Shown: piece by piece, positions 22,576-32,589 of the stretch
Position numbering within the stretch: the stretch's first letter is position 1
How the letters are laid out: every line of letters starts with the position of its first letter
Assembly: GCA_963675135.1 (NCBI GenBank)
Contig: OY776124.1
Span: 23,372,066 to 23,436,065, forward strand
Direction: 5' to 3'
Length of the DNA: 64,000 bases
DNA from: Galeopsis tetrahit
Lineage: Eukaryota > Streptophyta > Magnoliopsida > Lamiales > Lamiaceae
The notes under the pieces: generated by a model
Database searches by the model: none
Told to the model about the DNA's origin: nothing
The model's input: the letters and a program-made list of their open reading frames with translations, nothing else
Translations under genes and position numbers: made by a program

Positions 22576-25371
22576 TCATGTGCTTGGGTCCAGGAGTCCT
22601 AAGCTGTAACATAAGGTCTTGAACCTGTCTTCAGCTAGGGGCTTAGTCAAGATGTCTGCTCTTTGGATATCTGTGTGAATTTTCTCCATCTTGATGTCCT
22701 TCTTTTCAAGGTGATCTCGTATGAAGTGGTGTCTAATGTCGACATGCTTGCACCTTGTGTGGAGGACTGGATTTTGAGTGATGGCAATGGCGCTGCTGCT
22801 ATCACAATAAATAGGGACTTCTCTTGCCTCTACATTGTAATCCTTGAGTTGTTGAACTAGCCAGAGCAGCTGACTACAACAGCTACCAGCTGCCATGTAT
22901 TCTGCTTCAGTGGTGGAGGTTGCAACTGAGGTTTGCTTCTTAGAGAACCATGATATCAGCTTGTTTCCTAGAAATTGACAGGTTCCTGATGTGGACTTCC
23001 TATCAATTCTGCATCCTCCAAAGTCTGAGTCAGAATAGCCACTCAATTCTAGATTGTCATCAGCAGAGTACCATAGACCTAGGTTGACTGATCCTTTTAG
23101 GTACTTGAGAATCTTCCTTGCTGCTTCTAGATGACTTTGCTTTGGGTTTGCTTGAAACCTAGCACATACTCTTACAGCAAATGTTATGTCTGGTCTGCTG
23201 GCTGTAAGATATAGTAAAGATCCAATCAGTGCTCTATATTCAGCTTGATCAACTGCCTGTCCAGACTCATCTGGTTCCATTTTGAAAGATGTCATCATTG
23301 GAATCCTTGCAGTCTTGCTTTGTAGAGCTTTGAATCTTTCTAGCAGACTCTTGGTATACTTGGACTGGTTGATGAAGATCCCTTCTGGACTCTGCTTGAC
23401 TTGAAGTCCTAGGAAATAATTCATCTCACCCATCATGCTCATTTCGAATTTTCCTTGCATAAGTTCAGAGAACTTTTTGCACATTTCTTGATTGGGTGAT
23501 CCAAATATGATGTCATCTACATATATTTGTACCATTAAAATGTCTTCTCCTTCTTGTATTCTGAAGAGAGTTCTATCAACTTTGCCTTTTGTATATCCAT
23601 TGTCAAGTAGGAATTGTGACAACGTGTCATACCAAGCTCTAGGGGCTTGTTTTAGACCATAGAGAGCCTTCTTCAGTCGATATACTTGATCACCTTTTTC
23701 AAATCCTGGAGGCTGCTCTACATATACTTCTTCTATCAGAATACCATTTAGAAAAGCACTCTTGACATCCATTTGATATACCTTGAAGCCCATATATGAT
23801 GCATAAGCTAGAAATAGTCGAATGGCTTCTAATCTGGCTACTGGTGCAAAAGTTTCATCATAGTCAATCCCTTCAGATTGTGAGTATCCTTTTGCAACTA
23901 GCCTTGCCTTATTTCTAGTTATCACATCATTTTCGTCCTTCTTGTTCTTGAATACCCACTTTGTTCCTACTACATTGTGGTTTTCAGGACGATCTACCAA
24001 TTCCCAGACTTCATTTCTTTCGAATTGGTTTAGTTCTTCTTGCATAGCAGTGATCCAATTGCTATCTGTCATTGCTTCTTCTATGTCAGCTGGTTCAATG
24101 TTGGACAGGAAAGCACACCAGCAGAACATAGATGATTGAGAATTCTGATTCAGTTGTCTTCTGGTCTTGACACCTGATTCTGCTCCTCCTAAGATGAGGT
24201 TTGATGGATGGTTGTTCCTCCATGTATGCCTCACTGGAGTATCTGCATTGGATGAGTTTGGATCCTCATTTGATCTAGTGCCATCAGGAGGGTTGACTTG
24301 ATTAGTTCGATCATCTTCTGTATCTTGAGTGTCAAAGAGATCATTCCCCCTGGCATTTGGAATTGATGCATCTTGATTCTGATCAGCTTGCCCTGCTTGA
24401 GTTTGAGATCTAGTGACAGGTCTATGAGGCTTATCTTCCTCTGGTTCTTCAGGGAATGGTTCATTGACTTCAATAAATTCATCAGACCTCTTCTTGATCA
24501 CTAGTTTCTTCATCTGTTCTGTAGCTGAGGTTGTTTCTACTGCATTCTTTTCACAAGATTCATCAAAAACAACATGAGGTGTTTCTTCCACAAGAAGGGT
24601 TCGTTTGTTGAGTACTCTAAATGCTTTGCTAGTTGAGGAGTATCCTAAGAATATCCCCTCATCTGCTTTGGCATCAAAAGCATTCAACTTACTCTTCCCA
24701 TTGTTGTGAATGAAACACTTACAACCAAATATATGAAAGTAAGATACTCTAGGTTTTCTTCCTTTCCACAGTTCATATGGGGTTTTCTCATGTATTTTAT
24801 GAATATCTGACCTGTTTTGAGTGTGACAAGCTGTGTTGATGGCTTCTGCCCATAGCTTCTTGGGAGTAGAGAATTCAGCAAGGAGTGTTCTGGCAGCTTC
24901 TTTGAGTGTTCTGACTCTTCTTTCAGCTACACCATTCTGTTGTGGTGTTCTTGCTGCACTTGTCTCGTGCTGAATACCATTAGAAGTACAATAGGCAATT
25001 ATATAAGAGTTAATGAATTCAGTGCCTTTGTCACTTCTAATTTTCACGATTGGTTCTCCTTTCTCTACTTGGATCCTCTTCAATAATTCAGGTAGCTTCT
25101 GCTGTGTTTCACTCTTCTTGTATAGGAAGATAACCCAAGTAAACTTGGAATAATCATCTACAACAATAAGAGTGTATTTCCTTCCTGTTAGAGTGGTTGG
25201 AGTGATTGGTCCAAAGAGATCCATGTGAAGCAATTTAAGAACTCTGCTGGTTGATGCTGTCTTCTTGGTCTTGAAGGAGAACTTTGTTTGCTTTCCTTGT
25301 TGACATGCATCACAAACCTGATCTTTACAGTAGAGTTCATTAGGCAGACCATCAACTAAGGATTCCCTTGC
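22576..25371 (-). CDS. pol: Integrase, reverse transcriptase and RNase H (pol)
   Basis: This open frame of 931 codons lies directly downstream of, and in the same frame as, the TGA at 25372. It has no ATG at its start, and the first codons after the stop still encode pol. The cysteines completing the HHCC zinc finger are C20 and C23. The integrase core has D51, D114 and E150 (D,D35E spacing). Reverse transcriptase follows with KARLVAKG, the QMDVKSAFLNG motif and the catalytic YVDD at 617-620. RNase H has SGYSDSDFGG, TEAEYMA and YCDSSSA, and the frame ends in the copia-typical ADILTKPL region and a TGA. Products would make cDNA and integrate it. Apart from the upstream stop, no frameshift was seen. 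Expression needs readthrough of that stop, or does not occur. Confidence 0.93.
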   Translation of the reverse strand, partial: ARESLVDGLPNELYCKDQVCDACQQGKQTKFSFKTKKTASTSRVLKLLHMDLFGPITPTTLTGRKYTLIVVDDYSKFTWVIFLYKKSETQQKLPELLKRIQVEKGEPIVKIRSDKGTEFINSYIIAYCTSNGIQHETSAARTPQQNGVAERRVRTLKEAARTLLAEFSTPKKLWAEAINTACHTQNRSDIHKIHEKTPYELWKGRKPRVSYFHIFGCKCFIHNNGKSKLNAFDAKADEGIFLGYSSTSKAFRVLNKRTLLVEETPHVVFDESCEKNAVETTSATEQMKKLVIKKRSDEFIEVNEPFPEEPEEDKPHRPVTRSQTQAGQADQNQDASIPNARGNDLFDTQDTEDDRTNQVNPPDGTRSNEDPNSSNADTPVRHTWRNNHPSNLILGGAESGVKTRRQLNQNSQSSMFCWCAFLSNIEPADIEEAMTDSNWITAMQEELNQFERNEVWELVDRPENHNVVGTKWVFKNKKDENDVITRNKARLVAKGYSQSEGIDYDETFAPVARLEAIRLFLAYASYMGFKVYQMDVKSAFLNGILIEEVYVEQPPGFEKGDQVYRLKKALYGLKQAPRAWYDTLSQFLLDNGYTKGKVDRTLFRIQEGEDILMVQIYVDDIIFGSPNQEMCKKFSELMQGKFEMSMMGEMNYFLGLQVKQSPEGIFINQSKYTKSLLERFKALQSKTARIPMMTSFKMEPDESGQAVDQAEYRALIGSLLYLTASRPDITFAVRVCARFQANPKQSHLEAARKILKYLKGSVNLGLWYSADDNLELSGYSDSDFGGCRIDRKSTSGTCQFLGNKLISWFSKKQTSVATSTTEAEYMAAGSCCSQLLWLVQQLKDYNVEAREVPIYCDSSSAIAITQNPVLHTRCKHVDIRHHFIRDHLEKKDIKMEKIHTDIQRADILTKPLAEDRFKTLCYSLGLLDPST

Positions 25372-25374
25372 TCA
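25372..25374 (-). other. In-frame TGA splitting gag-pol
   Basis: A single TGA sits between the two histidines and the two cysteines of the integrase HHCC zinc finger. The reading frame is the same on both sides. This is not the usual Gag/Pol boundary, because protease lies upstream and integrase is cut in two. A disabling point mutation is therefore more likely than a programmed readthrough site. Confidence 0.9.
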
Positions 25375-27117
25375 CTTGTTCATAGTCTTAAAGTTCAGAT
25401 GGCTAAGACGTTTGTGCCATAGCCAGCTGACATCTTTAGGGCTCTTCACAAGCAGGCATGTATCCTTAGGACAGCTGTTCCAATTTGCAAGATACATACT
25501 TCCCTTTCTAGATCCTGTTAGAAGGTTTTGTTTTGTTCTTTTATCACTTATGAGACATTCATCTTTAGAGAATTTAACTGAATAACCAGTGTCACAAAAG
25601 TGAGAAACAGATAATAGATTAAACTTAAGACCTTCTACATATGATACATCATGTACCTCAATGTCACCATTTTTAAGGGTGCCATATCCTTTTGTGTTAC
25701 CGTGCGCGTTATCACCAAAGAAAACTTTTGGACCTTTCTTTTCTATGTAGTTGGTCAGCAGGGTTTTGGTTCCTGTCATGTGAGTTGAGCATCCACTATC
25801 TATGTACCAAGTTTCTCCTGCTAGACCTCCTCTTTTGTATAGGTCCTTCCTTTCCTCATTTTCTCCTATGGCCATCATAGCTAGATCGTCTGAATCATCT
25901 GAAAAGATTTGATCGTCTGGTGATGTAGGAAGTTCATCACTTTGATATTCAGATTCTTCAGTCACCATTGCCTTTTTGTCTGAGGTTCTTCTTGGCCTTC
26001 TTTCTTTCTTGTCATCCAAATCCAGCTCAGGACATTCATAGACATAGTGTCCTGGTTTGCCACAGTTGAAGCAAGATCCAGGTTTCTGATTTGAGTTGCC
26101 TCTCCTTGGAGGAGTGGCATCTCTTCTTCTAGATCCTCGGCTGTCAGATGACTCCACATCCTTTCTAGGATGTCTTTCTGGTGTTCTTTCTCTGGAACCT
26201 CTGAAGGGTGAACTTGCTCTTCTATCTTTGTAGTTTCTATAGAATTTTCTATATTTACTGTTGAGGGTGTTCATCCTTTCAAATCTCTTGATCATAAGTG
26301 CCATTTGCTCTTTTAGGCTCATGTCTGATCCTTCACAGTCTTCTGTTTTCAGAGAGGTCCTGCCAGATGAGGTGCTTGCAGCTTTTGTATTGGCTGCCTT
26401 GAAGGCTACAGTCTTGGAGGTAGGTGGGGTTGCAGTTGGCTCATCACTTCCTGAGTTCTCTTCTCTTTCAAGATCATATTCATGGGCTTTCAGGTTCTGA
26501 AATAGAGTTTGGGCAGACCACTTCTTGATATCTTGAGTATCTTTGATGATGGTCTTCTTGAGTCTCCATTTCTTGGTTAGAGAATCTAAGATCTTTAGAT
26601 TTTTCTCTCTATTTGTGTATTTCTTGCCCAGAGATTCTATCTCATTGATGATCTTGGTAAATCTGTTGTCTAACTGATCAATAGACTCTTCTGGTTGCAT
26701 CTTGAAGTGTTCGAACTTCTTGACTGCTGTAGACAACTTGGACTCTTTGATCAGCTCAGTTCCTTCACAGAGAAGTGCCAATGCCTCCCACATCTCTCTG
26801 GCTGACTCACAATGGATTACCTTTGCAATGTACTCATTTGGAAGAGTTTGCATTATGTAATCTTGAGCAATGCTATCAAGGTTTGATTGCTTCATCTCTT
26901 CTGGTGTGAGATCCTTCATGGGCTTGGGAACCAGTTCTCCAACTGGGACTTCTGGATCACCATTTGCAGTGTTGACTGTCATGATGGTGATCGGGCCTTC
27001 TGTGATTACAGACCACATCTTGTAGTGGACTGATGTGAGATTCTTCCTCATCCTCATCTTCCAGTAATCATAATCCTCCACTGAAAATTTAGGCAACTTA
27101 CGCATATTAGCACTCAT
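25372..27117 (-). CDS. gag: Gag, protease and N-terminal integrase region
   Basis: This is a 581-codon frame starting at ATG 27117, 114 bp after the primer site, and ending at a TGA (25372-25374). Residues from about 5 to 220 resemble the copia Gag domain (UBN2 type), including the MWEALALLCEGT and FEHFKMQ stretches. A CCHC zinc knuckle (CFNC...H...C) lies near residues 348-361 in a basic, Arg/Ser-rich region. The aspartic protease active site is D440-S441-G442 in WYIDSGCSTHMTG. The last 20 residues begin the GAG-pre-integrase zinc-binding module with H568 and H573. Gag forms the particle and the protease cuts the polyprotein. The frame continues without shift after the stop, so the TGA splits one long gag-pol gene. 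Confidence 0.92.
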   Translation of the reverse strand: MSANMRKLPKFSVEDYDYWKMRMRKNLTSVHYKMWSVITEGPITIMTVNTANGDPEVPVGELVPKPMKDLTPEEMKQSNLDSIAQDYIMQTLPNEYIAKVIHCESAREMWEALALLCEGTELIKESKLSTAVKKFEHFKMQPEESIDQLDNRFTKIINEIESLGKKYTNREKNLKILDSLTKKWRLKKTIIKDTQDIKKWSAQTLFQNLKAHEYDLEREENSGSDEPTATPPTSKTVAFKAANTKAASTSSGRTSLKTEDCEGSDMSLKEQMALMIKRFERMNTLNSKYRKFYRNYKDRRASSPFRGSRERTPERHPRKDVESSDSRGSRRRDATPPRRGNSNQKPGSCFNCGKPGHYVYECPELDLDDKKERRPRRTSDKKAMVTEESEYQSDELPTSPDDQIFSDDSDDLAMMAIGENEERKDLYKRGGLAGETWYIDSGCSTHMTGTKTLLTNYIEKKGPKVFFGDNAHGNTKGYGTLKNGDIEVHDVSYVEGLKFNLLSVSHFCDTGYSVKFSKDECLISDKRTKQNLLTGSRKGSMYLANWNSCPKDTCLLVKSPKDVSWLWHKRLSHLNFKTMNK

Positions 27118-27231
27118 GTTGTATGAGTTTTCAAAAACAAGTTTTTCTCAAAAAGATCTGTTCAAGAGGACTACAGAAAGACTCCCTCAAGTCTTCTGAT
27201 AATCTAGAGACAGTAGTCCGTTAGAACCACT
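27118..27231 (-). other. Leader between primer binding site and gag
   Basis: This stretch of about 114 bp precedes the gag ATG. It contains no long reading frame and would form part of the untranslated leader with R and U5. No clear splice donor or packaging signal could be identified by eye. Confidence 0.6.
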
Positions 27232-27243
27232 GCTCTGATACCA
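27232..27243 (-). other. Primer binding site, initiator-Met tRNA type
   Basis: The minus strand reads TGGTATCAGAGC two nucleotides after the 5' LTR end (...CCAACA-AG-TGGTATC...). This sequence is complementary to the 3' end of plant initiator methionine tRNA and is the usual primer site of Ty1/copia elements. It would prime minus-strand DNA synthesis. Confidence 0.93.
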
Positions 27244-28062
27244 CTTGTTGGTCCCTGAACGAGTAGTGAATGGGATTAAAGTCTAGAGGGGAGGGGTGAA
27301 TAGACTTTAAAACTTTTTCAAACAGAGTTGGGAACCTCTTCTGATTGCTATGTCAACTGGACTGCAAGTCTGCTGGTCCAGATGACTATAGTGATCTGAC
27401 TGAAGAAGTTATATGCGGAAATATGGTGGCCCTGGTTTAGACTCGTTCTTGTAACTTGTTTTACTTTGTGAAATTACTCAGCTGATGCTGGTTTGAAAGT
27501 TATGGCCCTTTTTGAAGAGTGTTGAAATCACAGTATGCACTATATAATAATGAATGTAAAAGCAGAAATGTAAAGTGCAGAAAGTAAATAACACCGGATT
27601 TATAGTGGTTCGGATATACGATCCTACGTCCACTCTCACGTCCTAACGTGATGTTTAATCCCTTTAATTTCCACAAATTACAAGGGTCTTGTCCTTTATA
27701 GTCCCAAGGTTAGGACTTTGAGATCTGAGCCGTCCTAACAGCTGCGGTCTCCACAAGTGATTGTAAGCACTTGCACTTTGGGGGGTTTCAAAAACTTAAA
27801 CCTTTCGGTGAGGGTTTGGGGTTTTTGAGATGTATCCAACTAATGGTTCAAGCTTATAATTTGCTTAACCACTATGCCTAAAACAACTGATATACAATAT
27901 GAATAAGTTTCAGGTTCTTAAGGGTTGGATAAGAAGTACTTAAGAGCTATGGATAATCTAATGGATTTCAGGCTCTTTGAGAATTCTTAGAACAGTGTGA
28001 CTTTTTGCTTGATGGCTTGCTTAGCTTGTGAATTCTCTCTTGTGTGCTTCTGTGTTCAACTT

Positions 28063-28074
28063 CTTGTATTTATA
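28063..28074 (-). promoter_or_regulatory. Putative TATA box in the 5' LTR
   Basis: The minus strand reads TATAAATACAAG here, within CATTATAAATACAAG. It is the best TATA-box match I noticed in the LTR and lies about 600 bp from the LTR start, a reasonable U3 length. Transcription would start about 30 bp downstream, near 28035. The same sequence is at 16274-16285 in the 3' LTR. The start site is inferred. Confidence 0.6.
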
Positions 28075-28268
28075 ATGGAGATTGAGTGCAACTAGCCGTT
28101 GGAGTTGACTAGCCGTTTGAGCAATCTTCCCATAATAGCTTGATTCCTTGATTCCAGCCGCTTGATTGCTTCAATCCTGGGATCATGTCAATCTTCTAAA
28201 TAAGGTAGGTCTTCGTTTGAATTGCAAGATGACTTGGGAATCAGCCGAGTCCTGAAAGAGCACATAGT

Positions 28269-28354
28269 CTTCTGATCTGTACTACTAGTCTTCTGACTGC
28301 TCTTCTGGCCTTAGGTCTTCTGTCTTCTGGTATCAGACGAGTACTACTCTTCTG
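28269..28354 (-). promoter_or_regulatory. CAGAAG motif cluster in U3 of the 5' LTR
   Basis: Six CAGAAG hexamers (CTTCTG on the plus strand) fall within 86 bp upstream of the TATA box. In the 3' LTR they start at 16480, 16501, 16513, 16528, 16535 and 16560, and the 5' LTR copies lie 11,789 bp further on. Several are extended to AGATCAGAAGA. Clustered short repeats in U3 commonly act as enhancer elements in plant LTR retrotransposons. Such a role here is inference. Confidence 0.4.
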
Positions 28355-28673
28355 ATCTGGAAATTCTTTGTAATGCTTTAGGCCATCTTTAATCTGGGAC
28401 TCCATCAGATAAGTAGGTATACAAGCACCTTAACATATCTGGTCTTCAAGGATCTTCTAGTCTTCATGTCTTCTACTCTTCTTATCTTGAGGATAGGCAT
28501 GTAAGCCATGACTGTGCTGATCAGCTGCTATCAATACAGTTGATCACAAAAGACTAGTCTAAGCTGTTCTATACAAGTCAGCTGATCCTATTACATTTAT
28601 AAACTCTAAGTGTTTTGGCCATCAAAACTATTCTAACATCAAATGGGGCTTAGGGTGAATTTATATCCCAACA

Positions 28674-28678
28674 CAAGC
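28674..28678. other. Target-site duplication, right copy (CAAGC)
   Basis: This is the second copy of the CAAGC target duplication. The satellite resumes directly with AAACTTTATG, the sequence that follows CAAGC in intact monomers. Confidence 0.97.
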
Positions 28679-31600
28679 AAACTTTATGTTTTCTTTATTT
28701 TGCGGAAAATCACATTCGTTAGTGCTCAAAAACTCTATAGTTTTATCCCACTATAATGTGGAAGTGCACTTTCTCCGATTCACTCATCCTCTCTTTTTGA
28801 AAAGTTTCACTAATTGCAAAAGAGTTAACAATTACCAATTCACATTGGTTCTAGGGTTGTTGTTTTCTATAATAGTGTCATGTAACCTCTAAAATACCAA
28901 AATGGAGTGTTTTGTAGGATTGCTTGGTGACCAAGCAAACTTTATGTTTTCTTTATTTTGCGGAAAATCGCATTCGTTAGTGCTAAAAAACTATATAAAT
29001 TATCCCACTATAATGTGGAAGTGCACTTTCTCCGATTCATACATTCTCTCTTTTTGAAAAGTTTCACTAATTGCAAAAGAGTTAACCATTACCAATTCAC
29101 ATTGGTTCTAGGGTTGTTGTTTTCTATAACTCGTTTATAGTGCCATTTAACCTCTAAAATACCAAAATGAAGTGTTTTGTAGGATTGCTTGGTGACCAAG
29201 CAAACTTTATGTTTTCTTTATTTTGCGAAAAATCACATTCGTTAGTGCTAAAAAACTCTATAGTTTATCCCACTATAATGTGGACGTGCACTTTCTCCGA
29301 TTCACTCATCCTCTCTTTTTGAAAAGTTTCACTAATTGCAAAAGAGTTAACCATTACCAATTCACATTGGTTCTAGGGTTGTTGTTTTCTATAATAGTGC
29401 CATTTAACCTCTAAAATACCAAAATGAAGTGTTTTGTAGGATTGCTTGGTGACCAAGCAAACTTTATGTTTTCTTTATTTTGCGGAAAATCACATTCGTT
29501 AGTGCTAAAAAACTCTATAGTTTAATCCCACTATAATGTGGAAGTGCACTTTCTCCGATTCACTCATCCTCTCTTTTTGAAAAGTTTCACTAATTGCAAA
29601 AGAGTTAACAATTACCAATTCACATTGGTTCTAGGGTTGTTGTTTTCTATAATAGTGTCATTTAACCTCTAAAATACCCAAATGAAGTGTTTTGTAGGAT
29701 TGCTTGGTGACCAAGCAAACTTTATGTTTTCTTTATTTTGCGGAAAATCGCATTCGTTAGTGCTAAAAAACTCTATAGTTTATCCCACTATAATGTGGAA
29801 GTGCACTTTCTCCGATTCATACATTCTCTCTTTTTGAAAAGTTTCACTAATTGCAAAAGAGTTAACCATTACCAATTCACATTGGCTCTAGGGTTGTTGT
29901 TTTCTATAACTCGTTTATAGTGCCATTTAACCTCTAAAATACCAAAATGAAGTGTTTTGTAGGATTGCTTGGTGACCAAGCAAACTTTATGTTTTCTTTA
30001 TTTTGCGGAAAATCACATTCGTTAGTGCTAAAAAAGCTCCATAGTTTATCCCACTATAATGTGGACGTGCACTTTCTCCGATTCACTCATCCTCTCTTTT
30101 TGAAAAGTTTCACTAATTGCAAAAGAGTTAACCATTACCAATTCACATTGGTTCTAGGGTTGTTGTTTTCTATAATAGTGCCATTTAACCTCTAAAATAC
30201 CAAAATGAAGTGTTTTGTAGGATTGCTTGGTGACCAAGCAAACTTTATGTTTTCTTTATTTTGCGAAAAACCGCATTCGTCAGTGCTCAAAAACTCTATA
30301 GTTTAACCCACTATAATGTGGAAGTGCACTTTCATCGATTCACTCATTCTCTGTTTTTGAAAAGTTTCACTAAGTTCAAAAGAGTTAACCATTACCAATT
30401 CACATTGGTTCTAGGGTTGTTGTTTTCTATAACTCGGTTATAGTGCCATTTAACCTCTAATATACCAAAATGAAGTGTTTTGTAGGATTGCTTGGTGACC
30501 AAGCAAACTTTATGTTTTCTTTATTTTGCGGAAAATCACATTCGTTAGTGCTCAAAAACTCTATAGTTTTATCCCACTATAATGTGGACGTGCACTTTCT
30601 CCGATTCACTCATCCTCTCTTTTTGAAAAGTTTCACTTATTGCAAAAGAGTTAACCATTACCAATTCACATTGGTTCTAGGGATGTTGTTTTCTATAATA
30701 GTGCCATTTAACCTCTAAAATACCAAAATGAAGTGTTTTGTAGGATTGCTTGGTGACCAAGCAAACTTTATGTTTTCTTTATTTTGCGGAAAATCACATT
30801 CGTTAGTGCTCAAAAACTCTAGTTTATCCTACTATAATGTGGAAGTGCACTTTCTCCGATTCACACATTCTCTCTTTTTGAAAAGTTTCACTAACTACAA
30901 AAGAGTTAACCATTACCAATTCACATTGGTTCTAGGGTTGTTGTTTTCTATAACTCGTTTATAGTGCCATTTAACCTCTAATATACCAAAATGAAGTGTT
31001 TTGTAGGATTTCTTGGTGACCAAGCAAACTTTATGTTTTCTTTATTTTGCGGAAAATCACATTCGTTAGTGCTCAAAAACTCAAGTTTATCCCACTATAA
31101 TGTGGAAGTGCACTTTCTCCGATTCACTCATCCTCTCTTTTTGAAAAGTTTCACTAATTGCAAAAGAGTTAATCATTACCAATTCACATTGGTTCTAGGG
31201 TTGTTGTTTTCTATAACTCGTTTATAGTGTCATTTAACCTCAAAACTACCAAGATGAAGTGTTTTGTATGATTGCTTGGTGACCAGGAAAACTTTATGTT
31301 TTCTTTATTTTGCGGAAAATCACATTCGTTAGTGCTAAAAAATCTATAGTTTATCCCACTATAATGTGGAAGTGCACTTTCTCCGATTCACTCATTCTCT
31401 GTTTTTGAAAAGTTTCACTAATTGCAAAAGAGTTAACCATTACCAATTCACATTGGTTCTAGGGTTGTTGTTTTCTATAATAATGTCATTTAACCTCTAA
31501 AATACCAAAATGAAGTGTTTTGTAGGATTGCTTGGTGACCAAGCAAACTTTATGTTTTCTTTATTTTGCGGAAAATCACATTCGTTAGTGCTCAAAAACT

Positions 31601-32589
31601 CTATAGTTTTATCCCACTATAATGTGGACGTGCACTTTCTCCGATTCACTCATCCTCTCTTTTTGAAAAGTTTCACTAATTGCAAAAGAGTTAACCATTA
31701 CCAATTCACACTGGTTCTAGGGTTGTTGTTTTCTATAATAGTGCCATTTAACCTCTAAAATACCAAAATGAAGTGTTTTGTAGGATTGCTTGGTGACCAA
31801 GCAAACTTTATGTTTTCTTTATTTTGCGGAAAATCACATTCGTTAGTGCTAAAAAAATCTATAGTTTATCCCACTATAATGTGGAAGTGCACTTTCTCCG
31901 ATTCACTCATTCTCTGTTTTTGAAAAGTTTCACTAATTGCAAAAGAGTTAACCATTACCAATTCACATTGGTTCTAGGGTTGTTGTTTTCTATAATAGTG
32001 TCATTTAACCTCTAAAATACCAAAATGAAGTGTTTTGTAGGATTGCTTGGTGACCAAGCAAACTTTATGTTTTCTTTATTTTGCGGAAAATCACATTCGT
32101 TAGTGCTCAAAAACTCTATAGTTTTATCCCACTATAATGTGGAAGTGCACTTTCTCCGATTCACTCATCCTCTCTTTTTGAAAAGTTTCACTAATTGCAA
32201 AAGAGTTAACAATTACCAATTCACATTGGTTCTAGGGTTGTTGTTTTCTATAATAGTGTCATTTAACCTCTAAAATACCAAAATGAAGTGTTTTGTAGGA
32301 TTGCTTGGTGACCAAGCAAACTTTATGTTTTCTTTATTTTGCGGAAAATCGCATTCGTTAGTGCTAAAAAACTCTATAGTTTATCCCACTATAATGTGGA
32401 AGTGCACTTTCTCCGATTCATACATTCTCTCTTTTTGAAAAGTTTCACTAATTGCAAAAGAGTTAACCATTACCAATTCACATTGGTTCTAGGGTTGTTG
32501 TTTTCTATAACTCGTTTATAGTGCCATTTAACCTCTAAAATACCAAAATGAAGTGTTTTGTAGGATTTCTTGGTGACCAAGCAAACTTT

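Larger units (their letters stand above)
15457..28673 (-). mobile_element. Full-length Sirevirus-type Ty1/copia LTR retrotransposon
   Basis: This is a complete element of 13,217 bp on the minus strand. It has two 1428-bp LTRs with TGTTGG...CCAACA ends, a primer binding site, a polypurine tract, and flanking 5-bp duplications (CAAGC). The protein order is gag, protease, integrase, reverse transcriptase, RNase H, which defines Ty1/copia. The assignment to Sirevirus rests on the long internal region, the primer site TGGTATCAGAGC and a very large extra reading frame between pol and the 3' LTR. That last feature is characteristic of Sireviruses such as soybean SIRE1. The LTRs differ at one base. 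One in-frame stop in pol suggests it may not move on its own. No nested insertion was seen. Confidence 0.96.
27246..28673 (-). repeat. 5' LTR of the retrotransposon
   Basis: This 1428-bp LTR is the 5' one because the coding frames read on the minus strand. It starts TGTTGGGATATAAATTC and ends GGGACCAACA on that strand. U3 carries a CTTCTG-type motif cluster (28269-28354) and a TATA box (28063-28074). The remaining 0.8 kb would be R and U5. It matches the 3' LTR except at 28549 (A on the plus strand, C at 16760). Confidence 0.96.

Noticed and set aside
22663..24139. Plus-strand frames antisense to pol
   Set aside because: Shadows of the reverse transcriptase/RNase H coding sequence with no family resemblance.
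25231..25233. TTG at 25231-25233 as the start of a separate pol gene
   Set aside because: The frame is open upstream to the TGA and encodes the rest of the integrase zinc finger, so pol is a continuation of the gag frame.
27232..27243. A tRNA gene fragment
   Set aside because: Only the 12-nt primer complementarity is present. There is no cloverleaf sequence around it.
15457..28673. A captured host gene or novel defence-like system inside the element
   Set aside because: All long frames are explained by gag, pol and the Sirevirus third gene. The spacer frames are short and unrecognised, and give no positive evidence.
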